A stretch of 64,000 bases of DNA from Anisakis pegreffii (taxonomy: Eukaryota; Nematoda; Chromadorea; Rhabditida; Anisakidae): NCBI GenBank assembly GCA_035041965.1, contig JAPYMA010000618.1, positions 248,001 through 312,000 on the forward strand, read 5' to 3'. The position numbers and the translations under genes were made by a program. Under the pieces are notes generated by a model. That model worked only from the letters and a program-made list of their open reading frames with translations. It was not told the origin of the DNA and made no database searches. Positions within the stretch are counted from its first letter, which is position 1. Every line of letters starts with the position of its first letter. This document shows, piece by piece, positions 36,601 to 48,271 of this stretch.

Positions 36601-37533
36601 GTGCGCAAAACGCTTGACCATCTCTTCGACTGAGTCATAGTCACGATTAAACCTGAAAAACATTCGTGATCTTTGGCAGATTGAAGTGATCTTTGACAAA
36701 GTGATAGATCGATGCTCGAACAGTCTGAAGAAGTTTATATTAAAAACGTTTGTCATGACCAATAAATCACGAAGCTGATTTTGAAGGTTTTGGAACGATA
36801 TTGAAATTGTCTAAATTGAATGCTTGAATTGCCAAGCTTTAGGTAGTTCGATTAGAAATTTCTAATAAGGAACAATATATGAAGTCGCTACAACATGGGT
36901 GTGAGATCACTGAACGATCACAAAATCTTATTCCTCCACAATAATTGTAGAGTAGCTGATTAGCGTCATCGTTCCACTTGGAAATCATCGTTGGGCAATT
37001 TCGAAGAGAGTTTCCAACATCAGTTTCGACTTACTTTTCATTAAATTTCATGAACGGTGCTAAGAAATCGTGCTGAGGAGTTGCAGTGAACTGCTTGATC
37101 AACTGTTGTTTCGGTGAACCAACGTGTGCTGAGCATTGAAATTGATTCACGATCAGCACACAAAATGCGGTCACTATGAGCGAGCCCAATATTAGACCTG
37201 CTATTTGGAACTTACTGAAGCGCGGTTTCGTCTCATAGCTGAAAGCAATCAAAACATGGACACTTTCGTTCGAATTGAAATGTTGTGAAGGAAATAAATG
37301 TTTCCAAATGCGAAATGAACGATTGATTAATATTGCAGCCGATCATTCAAGCAACTTCAGTCTTCGCTCTCGAACGTTGCAGCTTTGTCCAGTTCCAGCT
37401 TTGAGAGGATTAGCGTTCTATTTTGGACTCTCGCAATGAATTCGCCAAACCTGTCAATTGACAATATACTACTCGTGCTGGACGATGTCGATTCTTCGGA
37501 AATAAGCGAATCCCGCCGGTTGTTCGTACTCAT
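33607..37533 (-). CDS. membrane-anchored papain-like (C1A) pseudoprotease, catalytic Cys and His replaced (416 aa)
   Basis: Exons 37533-37451, 37238-37035, 36652-36490, 36260-36116, 35909-35750, 34451-34270, 34131-33966 and 33754-33607; phases close to 1251 nt (an upstream in-frame ATG at 37560 adds nine residues). Layout: Ser-rich cytosolic head of about 35 residues; one transmembrane span (IAGLILGSLIVTAFCVLIV); I29-like propeptide (EMVKRFAHFVGSDMAIMDLQ, then GLTGLAD); peptidase C1A domain from FDWRTKRAVTDVKDQG. Around the active site it reads QGECRNSWVFSSIAVVES where active enzymes have QGxCGSCWAFS: the nucleophile Cys25 is Ser (codon AGT). The catalytic-His block reads RTQTMTVVGYG, so His159 is Gln (CAA). 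Gln19 and Asn175 (KNSWG) remain. The CxGG substrate-cleft glycines are also lost (RCETRTP), but the disulfide cysteines are kept. Intron 34452-35749 carries a hAT-type element. Predicted non-catalytic; role unknown. Confidence 0.88.
34889..35717 (-). mobile_element. hAT-type non-autonomous element, copy B (829 bp)
   Basis: Starts CAGTGGTTCTCA and ends AGAACCACTG, flanked by a perfect 8-bp target-site duplication CTCTAGAG (34881-34888 and 35718-35725). Eight-base duplications and this terminal sequence are diagnostic for the hAT superfamily. The interior matches copy A (14264-15071) in opposite orientation. An internal frame (35506-35715, minus) has no transposase motif, so it is probably non-autonomous. 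It sits in an intron of the pseudoprotease gene, with its duplication ending 23 bp from the splice donor. Confidence 0.93.
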
Positions 37534-38724
37534 TTTCATTTTGTAACACTTTTCCTTCATCTAGCGTCGACATACAAATCTGTAAATCCGACATAAATAC
37601 TTTCATTTTGGACAAGCTTATCGTGCACAAATCTGAAAATCACGAAAAGTATTCTTATTCTTGAATGGAAATTATTCGAAGGTTTCAAATTTAGCAATAA
37701 ATAAACTGATGGGATTGGATTCATCCAGAGGTGAAGTGTTGTTGATGCTTATGAAACACGGTATTGACGAGAATGGAACCATATGATACGTTATGGCATC
37801 ACGATAACGCATCGTTTGATTTCTTCACTTTGTACCAGATCACTGATAAGAGTCATTCCTTTGACAAACATTCCCAATCAGCATTTCCAATGAGATGGTA
37901 TGGTATGTGAACAATAAACTTTAAAGATCATAAGTTATTTGCGTGACAGTGATACAATCATACGAGTCTTACGCACTCATGCTCACTATTGATTCAACTC
38001 CTTTGACTACAGTCAACACCGATTAGGAAATGACAAAAAATTTTTGAATTCGTTTCGATTACAACTTATATAGGTCGTTCATGAACGTAAGAAAACGTAG
38101 TGGGTGAGTGAGTGAATGTACTTTGATAGTACTTGAAAATGAATGCAATTTTCTCAATTATTATGAGACTGATACTTCAAACAGTTACCTAGCAGCATTC
38201 TAGAACACCAGAATTGTTAGTATTGTCCAATTGGACGGGAACCTAACAAACACTGACTACTGCATTTCAAGTTCTCATGATTCATATGTTGGCTGAGTGT
38301 TGTGAAAGCAGTTCCCCGAATGATTACACCGAAAAGTTGTTATAATTATATTCATTATGTCTAATGGATCTGTTTAAAACAAGTTCATCATTATGATATC
38401 TATGTAATTTTAAGAAAACCGTTCAGATGCGGTCTTCATCTCCATAGAAACTGTTTCAGTTGGATGATGATAACGGATGATCGACATTCTCGATTCAAGA
38501 TCGAAACGGAATGACACCTAAGGGAATTATATTTGTTCCTTGTGCATTGGACATATAAGACAACAAATAACATTTTATCGCGAAACAATTGGAAATGGCA
38601 TGAATGTTGAACGATGACGATTATTTACAGTTCATGGAAACAATGTTGATTCATAAGCGATATTTCGTAAGATCAATCAGCCACACTAACAATCCGAGTT
38701 ATTACTGTTATCATGTTTCGTCGC
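37534..38724. other. spacer between the two cathepsin-like genes
   Basis: Intergenic, AT-rich; no gene recognised. It should contain the promoter of the downstream pseudoprotease gene. Confidence 0.5.
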
Positions 38725-41423
38725 TCACGCTTCAACTGAGCACGGTGAATCTGCAATACCGCAGCTGTTCGCACCTCTCTTATACAGGAAAAATCCATCC
38801 ATACCCCATCTGAAAGAGTCAAAGTCAAATTCAATTCTAGAATGGTTCGGCATTTTGCGACACTTCGAATTCTCTTAGAACACTGCATCATAGAGGTATT
38901 TTTAAGGAAACACCGAAGCAACGTGAACATTGCAACACTCGTGAGAATATCAACTTCAGTGCGGAACGCTTCATGATTCCGTTCCTTTTTTGCTTCAGTC
39001 GTCTTTCGAGAGCATGCATTCAATGAACAATAAATACACTTTAACTCATATAAATTGTAACCTCTTTCCCCAACTATTCTTTATGATCCAATAGTCTTCT
39101 CCATTCTGACTTCCATAACCAACAACAGCTAGTGCATGTGTTCCTTGAGGATTCTGTTCGCAGTCTTCTTTTGATGGCGTAAACACACCGGATTGGTAGT
39201 GAAATAAGTCTTTCGTTACATTAATTCCTGGAAATTTAAGTTAAACATTAAACAGCGAGGAATGTCCTATGTAGAGTTAATTATATGTCAAGTAAAATCT
39301 TTCGCATCCGAGTTTGTTGCACGATTTTTTCTGCGTGGAGATCACATTTTAAGAAAATCTTGTCTCTAAACACATCATTTTGATTTCCATATTAACGATC
39401 CATTCTGGTAAGGCATATGAAGCATATTCTAGTCCAAATCTCAGGAATGAACTCACCAACGCTTAATGGACCTTTATAGAAAACGAAATCAGCCATTGCG
39501 CTTTCATTGCGGCGGATATACTTCACCGTTTTGACGTACACTCTTTGAACAGTGGTGTTTAGCTTACAGCTATCCAGCTCCTTACCTGCATATGGATAAA
39601 GCTCTTCAGGCACAATACCATTGTGCCTTATGTACCTGAATGATATACGAACATGATAAGGATTCTGTATCGGTGAAATTTTCCGAATTTCGTCCTCATG
39701 AAGATAAAGAATTTAAGATCTCACGCATACACTACTTGATCACCAATTCAATCGTTAAGCTGAGATCTATTAGATCAATTAGTTTTCCATTGGCCAGTTT
39801 TTGAGAATTGCTTTTCCCTAATGTCATCACTCTGTCACATCTGCGTGAGTCTTAATGTCAGAAAGCGAGATCAGCCATCATACAGAACAGACTCAACGGC
39901 TTCAAAGGAGTGATTCTAAGTCACAGTTCTAAATTACAACCATTGTAAATGAATCTGGAGTAGCCATTCCCACAAATTGAAGAACTGCCACCCATCGTCT
40001 TGACAGTAGTAGTGTTAAGTAGGAGCTCAAGAGAATCTCAGCACTAACTGCAATGCGTACGGTCGATAACCTCCATCGCAACCATTATCGTTCATATCGC
40101 AATCGACCAATTGCTGCTCAGATAACGATACCAGCGGATTCTTTGCTATTGCGTTCATCGATTCGACCACACCGACTGCGCCGAATGCCCAGCATGAGCC
40201 ACAACGTTCTGGAAAAAACCTCGGTTACAGTTTGAAAGTCTTAACAGATGTCTGCAATTAAGAAAAGAGTGAAAGGTGACTCCGAATGTAGCAAGATGAA
40301 GTGTGAGTTGACTGACGATAATTGAGATCAGATCTAAGTTACTGATATCGAGTGTTATGGTCTAGTAATATCCAAGATTATGACATCCTTCAAGATTATT
40401 CCATATGAATTCCGATTTCATATACTGATCACATATGGTTAGCTTGAGTGCAAGGAGAATGATGGAAGAGAATGTTGAAGAGAAGATACTAATAGTAGAT
40501 GGTAAGAGACGGATATCTCATCGAAGTGGGCGATTATAGTTTACATTGTGAATCATTAAACTCATGGAAGTCGCGCGTGGTCGATAAATTAACAAAAAAT
40601 TTGATAAGCGATCAACCACAAAGTGCTGGATTGCCGATGGAATGGAAACAAAACGCTGAAGGAACTATCAGGTATTACGTTGATCCTTGATATCAGTAAC
40701 AACATTTTTGGAGCGCCAATCAAACGATTCGGGTCTTCCACCAAATCCATCATACAGCGTGAACTCGTCCTCATAGCTACCATCATAGTATTCCCGGTCA
40801 TAGCGCATCTCCATATTAGGTTCCTCACCACATGTCATCTGAATCACATTGACATTTCAGTACACATTCTCGATTCTGTTTCGGGAATAAATCCTGGATA
40901 TAGGAATTTTCCAACCGATTTCATCTCCTCTTCCGACCAATCGGCAAATCTGGTGATACCAAACTGGACGTTCTGTTTGCCCTGCTGAATTTTCTTGATA
41001 TATTTCATATTATTGACGAAATTTTGGAATCTTTCACGTGTTTCATGATAACCGTGATATTTTCGACCATATCTGCAAGAAGTATACTATGCCGAACCAA
41101 ATATAATATTGTTCAACATCTCAACATAATCATATCCATTGTGTTCACTCGATTATCGCACCAAACGGTTCTCAAGAATGCCCAGAAACCAATCAACGAT
41201 TGCTCACTCGTTCATAAAGTCGATGAACTGATCAATATAAGCGAAATCCTCGCGTGGATAATTCTCTCGTAGCAATATCTCCTCAACTGGATTCGAGCTG
41301 TGCATTTCTGCTTGATAGATGGTCATAACGAAAAGTAGTGCTGAGCATCCAACAAGCAATAGTGTCAACACAGCAATAACCAATTTTCGCAAAGAAAGTC
41401 CATCAGAATCGTCTCGAACAATG
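38725..41423 (-). CDS. membrane-anchored papain-like cysteine protease (C1A, active triad), N-terminus incomplete
   Basis: Exons 41423-41208, 41072-40916, 40838-40679, 40208-40049, 39635-39457, 39227-39062 and 38809-38725, all in phase. Layout: juxtamembrane [12 protein letters not shown], one transmembrane span ([20 protein letters not shown]), I29 propeptide with ERFNIN-type spacing ([20 protein letters not shown]) and FGITRFAD, then the C1A domain from [15 protein letters not shown]. The active site is intact: RCGSCWAF (Cys25), [10 protein letters not shown] (His159), KNSWG (Asn175), and the substrate-cleft GCDGG is present. It is a type II anchored cathepsin-like endopeptidase acting in endolysosomes or at the surface. 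Exon lengths of 160, 160 and 166 nt match the downstream paralog exactly. The cytosolic head is not settled: the frame upstream breaks at an 11-A run (see findings), so a first exon is missing or the run is miscounted. Confidence 0.9.
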
Positions 41424-41580
41424 CTGTAAATGAGTTCATATTGAAAAATTAACTGTTCCTTTTCTTTTGTTGAAATTTTTCCTGAGTGATCTTTTTTTTT
41501 TTGTTGAGGACATTATGAGTATTTCCTCAATAGTTTTGAACATGGCTTGGACGATTGGAAAGCTTTTCTATTGACATTTC

Positions 41581-42000
41581 TTATTTTACGTACACAATTG
41601 GTTGAGTAACTGTTGTCACGTAGCAATCGAATTGATCGTAGACTTTTTCGCAATTATCATCATTGACTGGTTTTACTTCCCCAAGCAAATGTTCGTAGAG
41701 TCGCATTGCGATCGTCGTCAAGCTGTCGTTTGAATGAAACGGCTTCAACTGATATTCTGAAAGTATTGCATAAATGATCTGCATAAGCGAGCACGTTATA
41801 AGACTGTTCATAAGTAATATCTCCTCAATTGAATTCGAGGAGTTTCTGCCAATAAGCACATTCACAACATCGCTATCATTCTCAATCTATTTTCGAAGCA
41901 GCAAATGTGGAAGGGTCAATACCGTTTCAAGCATCCTCATTCCTAGCAATGCTAGTCTTACTTTTGTTCTTGCTGTTCTCAAGTTTCTGTTGTCAACGAC
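41581..42000 (-). pseudogene. decayed 5' fragment of a third cathepsin-like copy
   Basis: About 30 bp around 41815-41850 (TCGAATTCAATTGAGGAGAT on the minus strand, encoding SSNSIEEILL) matches the post-membrane exon of the active gene ([10 protein letters not shown]). After a CTTTCAG acceptor (about 41759) comes an exon starting EYQLKPFHSNDS, with spacing loosely like an I29 propeptide, but it then ends QPIVYVK and stop. No C1A catalytic domain follows before the next gene. Upstream (41880-42000) a transmembrane-exon-like region carries stops. It may instead be an unrelated small gene; the match is short. Confidence 0.4.
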
Positions 42001-42007
42001 AATTTAG

Positions 42008-44441
42008 CAATATCATTGACAATAAGCAAAAAATTCCAGTGAATTTGATTCAATATTACACTCGAAGCAATACGTTTAGGTACAAAAGTCATGAATGAAC
42101 CGACGCGTGCAAACAGTACAGAACTGTCCACTGTGAGTAAAGAACTACTGAACGATAGTACAGAACAATTCAAAGAATGAAATTTCAACAGCATCATCAT
42201 TTCATCACGAGATCCTGATAAGCGTACAAAATCATGTGCCTCCTATTGTGAAATAGTTTGACTGCTGGTAAATGCGAATCAAATCAAACTGATCGTGACA
42301 CCGGAGCAATTGGTGAAATATTCGTTTCATTATGTCATCTTCAAGATGTGAAAAAAACACTATTTTTCAATAATCGAACAAACAGGCAACAACTTTACTG
42401 ACATATAATCCTTTGAAAACACATACAGTCGTCACAAAACCTCAAAACCAGTTGTTTCAATGTAACGAACCAAAAATCGAACACCATTCAAAACTACAAC
42501 TATAACATTTGAGAAGATGGAGCGATTAAAATCGGACGATTAGAACCAGCAATCCGAGGAGGTCTGTGCGCTCAGAAATCCACACATATTAGGTTCAAGA
42601 TCGTTCAGATTGAAGTAAACGTTTCATAGCCATCGACTTCGAAATAGTATTTGAACGATTACGAAAGTATTAAGCGGCTAGCGACTAATTATTATCTGAC
42701 TAAGACGGTGAACTGATAAGATAAGTACCACTCAGTCACAGACTCTGAACGTGTTTGTTGTTGATAAGAATCAGTATCGCTGTTTTTTGTGACCAATTTT
42801 CAAACATCGCGTGACTGTTTTGTGTGCATGCATGGGTATTTACTCAACTGCACTATCGAACCAAAAAAACTATTTCGTATTCAACGATGAGACTTTAAAA
42901 TGTGAGGTTGAAATTGAAGGAAGGCATGATTGGTTAGACCGTTAAAATTTCGCAACAATGTAATTTACTCGGATTTCTTTGCTCTGACCTTGATATATGA
43001 TCACTGTTCTTATTTTTTGTTTTTGTTTTCAACACTGATGACCTTCTCTGAATGTTGATGTTATTGTTTTTGAAATGTATATGTATGAGACCAGGAATTC
43101 TATATGTCTTGTTAACTTCCATTTTCGACTCTGTTCCAAGAAGACCGAGAAGATTTCCAACATCATTCTTCCGATTCCACTTACTCATATTCATCCACTT
43201 TTTTGTCAAGGTTTCGTAAGCAACTTCTTGAAAACCTGAATGAGCAGGTATAGTAAAGATACTCAAAAGATTGACTTGCATGCAGACTGTTTATCACTAC
43301 AACAATAGTGTGGAATCCTGTTTAATGGTTTGACTTACAATATTTACTTCATGACCTTCCCTCAACTGTCTCGCGTGTATTTGCCGCAATATGAAAGCTA
43401 ATTGACATTTGAAGCTGACTGACATCCTTCAGAATCTTTTCAGCGCTTCATTTCGTTTCAGTCCGTCGCAATCTTACTCTATTGCACCTTTTACTGGTCC
43501 GCACGGTCTCTCAAACACACTGGAATGCGTTTTCAGAGATCGTTGATTGTTCATATTGTTACTGTGCTTACAATTCGACTTACAGTTCCATCGCACCGTT
43601 CATAGGCACTCTCACGATGAAATTTGCATGAATGCTGATTGCATTTCATCGTGGACAACACGTTTTCTCACCACGTCATCGACTCTGTCTCCATTCAAAA
43701 ACTCAAAAACTTGCTAATACTTATTTTTTGACAGCGTATCACTCCAGCATCTGCATCACAATAAGAACGAAATTTGTTGTTGTGAAAGTTGTGTTTGTCT
43801 AATGGTGAAAGTCGTGTGCAAGGTTATGAATGACTTTATCTATTGTGGCTGATTGTGATCCTGAATGACTTCGCTGATTATGAATTTAGGATAAATGAAT
43901 TTCACGTGTTGATTTTTTGTTCATTCCCATTTTGTGTATCCTATTATACATGGAATGTGATTGATTGTTGAGTGGGAACGATGAACTTTTGAAAAAGTTT
44001 TTATTTCGGCACAACAAAATAAAACGATAAGCAAGCACAGACATACGCATCGATGAACATACATCAACAGGAAAATGAACGCATTGCATCAGTATTGAAC
44101 ACATCGATTCACGTAAAACAGACTGAAGAACTGCTGCAATTGAACATTTCTCACTTCAATTCGTAGATCGATTCTGTTGCATGTTTGGTGCTTTCTCCCC
44201 AGTTAACACGAATGCTTTTTCTCGTTGTGTATGCTTACATACTGCAGAGTTCGATTGATTTCTAGGGCATTTTCTACGGCGTTTTCAACTTGGTTTAGAC
44301 GTGTTTCAATGGTTGCATAGAGCGTTACGATGCCGCCATCAGGTCATTATTCGTTGAGTATTTTTAATGAGATATTAACTTTTTTCAATAGTTCTTTTTG
44401 TTTAAGAATCGCAAAACGCGGCCAAATAGACGTGAAAATCA
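42008..44441. other. intergenic: no gene recognised
   Basis: A 115-codon minus-strand frame (42934-43281) contains one plausible 50-nt exon (after CATTCAG, ending before GTAAGT) but no motif. The stretch before 44442 is the 5' region of cytochrome c, with a TTTGTTTAAG acceptor near 44405. Confidence 0.45.
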
Positions 44442-45285
44442 ATGGCCGAAGAAATTCCCGAAGGAGACTACGAAAGAGGCAAGAAAGTCTTCAAAATGCG
44501 ATGCTTGATGTGCCATGTGGTTAATTCTGACGTGCAAAAGACTGGACCACCACTTCGTAATATTTTCGGACGAAAGGCTGGCACTGTAGTGGGCTACGAC
44601 TACTCGGCGGCCAATAAGCTTGCGGTAATACTCAAAGTGTATTCATTTCTTGGATTACAAATTGTGAACCTGTTGATATTTTTGAACCTTCATTTCTTTT
44701 CACTTGAGGATCACAGATTATGAATTCATTGCTGTTTTCGGACTCAGCGATTTTTGAAACCAAAATAGTATATCACGATTTTTGATGTGTCAAATAAAAG
44801 AATGGCTTAAATGAATGCATACGGACATTTCATTCGTCAGTAAGTCTTGCTTGTATCGCTGATAAATTTCAATCATCTGTTTTATATAGGCAATAATAAT
44901 TGAATGACATGTTCTCTCCACTGATTATTTGCAATACGAACTTGACTGAAAATATTTACCAACTCAATTACTCCCCAGATACCTTTATTTCTTGTCATTC
45001 AGCGCTCTTCGTTTGCTCCTTCAAGCAAATCTATGAAATCCAAAAAATCTGAGAAGTACACCTTCCGTATCGAATACTATGAAGAGCGATTGGAGCATCA
45101 GCGAAAGCACCTATTTTAATGTTTGTGACATTCAGAATTTCACTTGGACAAAGGAGGTGATGTACGACTATTTGGCCAATCCGAGGAAGTATTTACCTGG
45201 CTCAAAGATGATCTTCGCCGGTTTGAAGAAAGCCCAAGATCGAGCCGATGTTATCAAATACATGGAAGTTGAATCGACCAAATAG
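44442..45285 (+). CDS. cytochrome c (110 aa)
   Basis: Exon 1 is 44442-44624 and exon 2 is 45136-45285 (GCG|GTAATA donor, ACATTCAG acceptor, phase 0). Soluble electron carrier between complex III and complex IV in the mitochondrial intermembrane space; also an apoptotic factor in many animals. Haem attachment motif CLMCH at residues 21-25, proximal-ligand context CHVV, Tyr/Gly/Phe landmarks GYDYSAANK, the TWTKE helix start, the strongly conserved [18 protein letters not shown] with axial Met, and a nematode-type KYMEVES end. Residues LANF at the splice junction replace the common NKGV but keep the length, confirming the join. An upstream ATG frame at 44330 is unrelated. Complete and intact. 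The gene symbol is left blank because nematodes have more than one paralog. Confidence 0.97.
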
Positions 45286-47841
45286 GTTACTACTGTCTGT
45301 TACTCACCGCACATTTCTACCTGATTAATATTCATGTTGTTGTTGTTGTTGTTGTTGTTAGGCAGCACTCTAGTCGTGTTGTTCACAGTTCAGTCTCTAA
45401 CGTTTCTGCTCACGATCAGAATTATTGAGCACTTTTTCAACTCTTCACTCACCTGTGGTGATTTAGTTGTCCTGAGAAGAACAGCTTTCAACTTTGTATC
45501 ACTGATCAGATAATGAATTCAGCAAAAGAGTACAAACAAAATAAAGTTTCTCTGTTACATCCATTCTGTCATTCACGTGTACTTTCCAAATTTTATGAGT
45601 TTGCTTACTAATCCATATGTTTAACCTTTATCGACGCATATTAATGTGGCGAGTGAAGAAATTTTTTAGGCAGCTATTGTAGAAACGTTAGAAACTGAAC
45701 CGAAACCAGTGGATGATAGAAATTTTTTAATTTTTCACGTTTCGCTTTGGTCACGTGAAAAGAGCTTTCACTTTCATTTGCTTGTTTTTATGTTGATTAT
45801 GCATGATGCTCTTCGTGTGACTTTTTATGTCTTATTATGATGTCAGCATACACTAGATGATAATAAAGTTATAGTTCTATTCTACTGATAGCGAATGGTA
45901 TCAGACACTCGACTTGATACTATGAAAAACTCAAAATGATGATCTTATTATTAGGGCGCGTTTGAAAATGTATGTACCTGGTTTCTGAACTGTAATTCCT
46001 TTTTTAATCAATTGTTCTCGCACAGCAATCGCTCTCAAATTGTAACGAACTTTTTAGAATATCGTTGTCTCAACGTTGAAGTATTGTCGATGTAATATGC
46101 TTAACAGAATTCACTGTTGAATAAAAATTCGATGAATTGTATGGATCTGAATTCAAATAAGGCAGCAATTCGATTCTGGTGAGCATTCCGAACACCTGAA
46201 GATGCCTTCAAATGCTGCAGTTAACGATCCTAGGAACTGGTCCTGGGAATCTTACACATAATTTGTCGAGTTTTCCAAATATGAGTGCATCCAACGACCA
46301 TTTATTGCTGGATTTGCTGACATATTCCATATTCCCGGAATATTCCATAATCCTACTGGATCGCAACCACTGGTATATTGTTCTATCAAGTTGTTTTTTA
46401 TTGAAAGTCACTCTGTTTATGATGCATATGGTGGAAGGACTAATAATGATTCGAATAAAAGTACTGCACAAACACATGCAACAGAATTCTATTGGTTCAA
46501 GATAACAACATAATCATGAATGCAATTGTGAGAATGAATGAATTTATAATACAATAATGATATTTTGCCTTTGAAGATGCTATACAAGCTCAAATTTTCA
46601 TCTGGAATGCATTACAATGAAACATATTCGAAAAAACAAAACATAATCAAATGAACATAGCTATGTTATCTTTTGGACGTCTCTTCTTTAACCCAGTGAA
46701 GAATCGACGTCCAAATCTTAACAAAACACAAAATTGTTCTTCATTGTTCAGTAGGAGACGTCGAATTTGGAAGCGATGTGGCCACCTGCTTTGCCTTTAC
46801 ATATAAGCAGTTGTGTTTGAAACAACCAAGCCACGCAAAAAATGATCATACGAAAGCTTCGCACAGAACAATCCCTAAACGTTCTCTACTATCCATAAAA
46901 CGCAAGAGGTATGCAAACACATCAGTGAGCTTTCAGAAAAATATCATTGATTACCAAATTCTTCATTTAACCCAACATAAACTAATTTCAGACTAATCAT
47001 AATTTCCAGTCTCATTTTTGCAGTATTCCTCAAAAGTTGGGTCTATACACAACGTTCCTTCTCTTCTGCATTTCCATTTTTCGGTTTCCTTACATTTTGA
47101 TGAATCTCCCAACGGCGGATGGAACACTCGTTGACCAGTCGATCAATTGACTAGACGATGAAAAGAATCAAGGCAATGCTCGGATTCTTGTATTAATATC
47201 AGCAAATTCCTCAATCAACCTCAGTATATATGAAATAGGTCGTAATATGACTAACAAAAACGATAATAACATGATTAATAACAAAAATGATAAAATGAAA
47301 ATAACATCATGTCTGTATGAAACGAATACATATGGAACGAGCATTTGTCAGACTAAATGTAAATGTTATCGAATGGATAAATCTCTGATGAAGCTACGCT
47401 ACACAATAAAATTAAATATCAAAACAATGAAACATTCTTAAAAATTTCGTTGCGCATTCATTACTTTCAATGAGCAACTTATGTTCAAGCATAAATTTCA
47501 TCAGAATTAATATCGCTGAGATCGAAAAGTCTCCTCTGAAAATGCGATCTCGGTATTCTAATCGAAAGGTTCTGAGTGATCATCCGATCATTATCGTGCT
47601 CTAAGCCGCTATGAATGAGCAAACGCTTTTCTTCCCGCATACCAAGAAGTCAGCATTAAAATTGGCATAAAGGAAGTGCCTTTCAGATACTTTTGATACT
47701 CTCGATTTTTCTGTGGTAATCTTGACTAGCCGTGCGCTTTCAGAATTCTCAGCTCTGAAGCATTCACCATTTCATTTCTTTTCTTTGAAAATCTCAGCAA
47801 TATGTTGATCATGTTAACAAGTACGAGTGTTGTTCGGTTTG
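45286..47841. other. 3' region of cytochrome c and intergenic DNA
   Basis: An AATAAA at 45539-45544 is a candidate polyadenylation signal for cytochrome c. No gene recognised from there to 47841; open frames (46208-46505, 46778-46996, 47247-47441) are motif-free. Confidence 0.5.
45335..45359. repeat. (GTT)8 microsatellite in cytochrome c 3' UTR
   Basis: Eight perfect GTT units 50 bp after the stop codon, presumably transcribed as GUU repeats. Confidence 0.95.
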
Positions 47842-48271
47842 TTAAGCTGAGTTGATATGAACTTGTGGAATGGGTTTTGCGGTAAAATCGACTGTATTCG
47901 GTGTCACTTGCTGCTGCTGCCTGTTGGCTTCATCATCATCAGTGATGAAGCGATTTTTATGATTCAGAACTGCCTCGACGGTATGCGGGCCAAGGCGAAG
48001 ATTATGCTTTGAACCGATCTAAAACACTGAGCGTATATCTAAAGAACATTAACGACGTTGTTGATATTACAGAGAGATGCCATAAAATTCAGAAGATATT
48101 CGTACACCCAGAACATACCCTTTCGAAAACTGTCGGTTCGTCATATTTTGAAATGAAGAAGAAATTGAGCACAAAGAATGATATTAAAAGAATTATAACT
48201 GCAAATAGCAAAGCGACTGCCAGTGGACCAAAATAATCATAGAATTCAAACTCTTGCTTCAAGGAAACCAT
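47842..48271 (-). CDS. small single-pass membrane protein, orphan (109 aa)
   Basis: Exon 1 is 48271-48119 and exon 2 is 48018-47842 (AGG|GTATGT donor, GTGTTTTAG acceptor, phase 0 on both sides, stop TAA). The start codon directly follows CAATTTCAG, the expected trans-splice site. Residues 1-14 are short and acidic-aromatic (QEFEFYDYFG). Residues 15-39 are a strong transmembrane span (LAVALLFAVIILLISFFVLNFFF), followed by KYDEPTVFER. The remaining 65 residues are hydrophilic with a QQQQ run and end HINSA. Family not recognised. Orientation unknown; the Lys after the span favours a cytosolic C-terminus. The plus-strand frame at 48009-48236 is its shadow. Confidence 0.72.

Noticed and set aside
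42934..43281. 115-codon minus-strand frame
   Set aside because: Only a 50-nt stretch has exon-like borders; the remainder is Lys/Asn/Ser low complexity.
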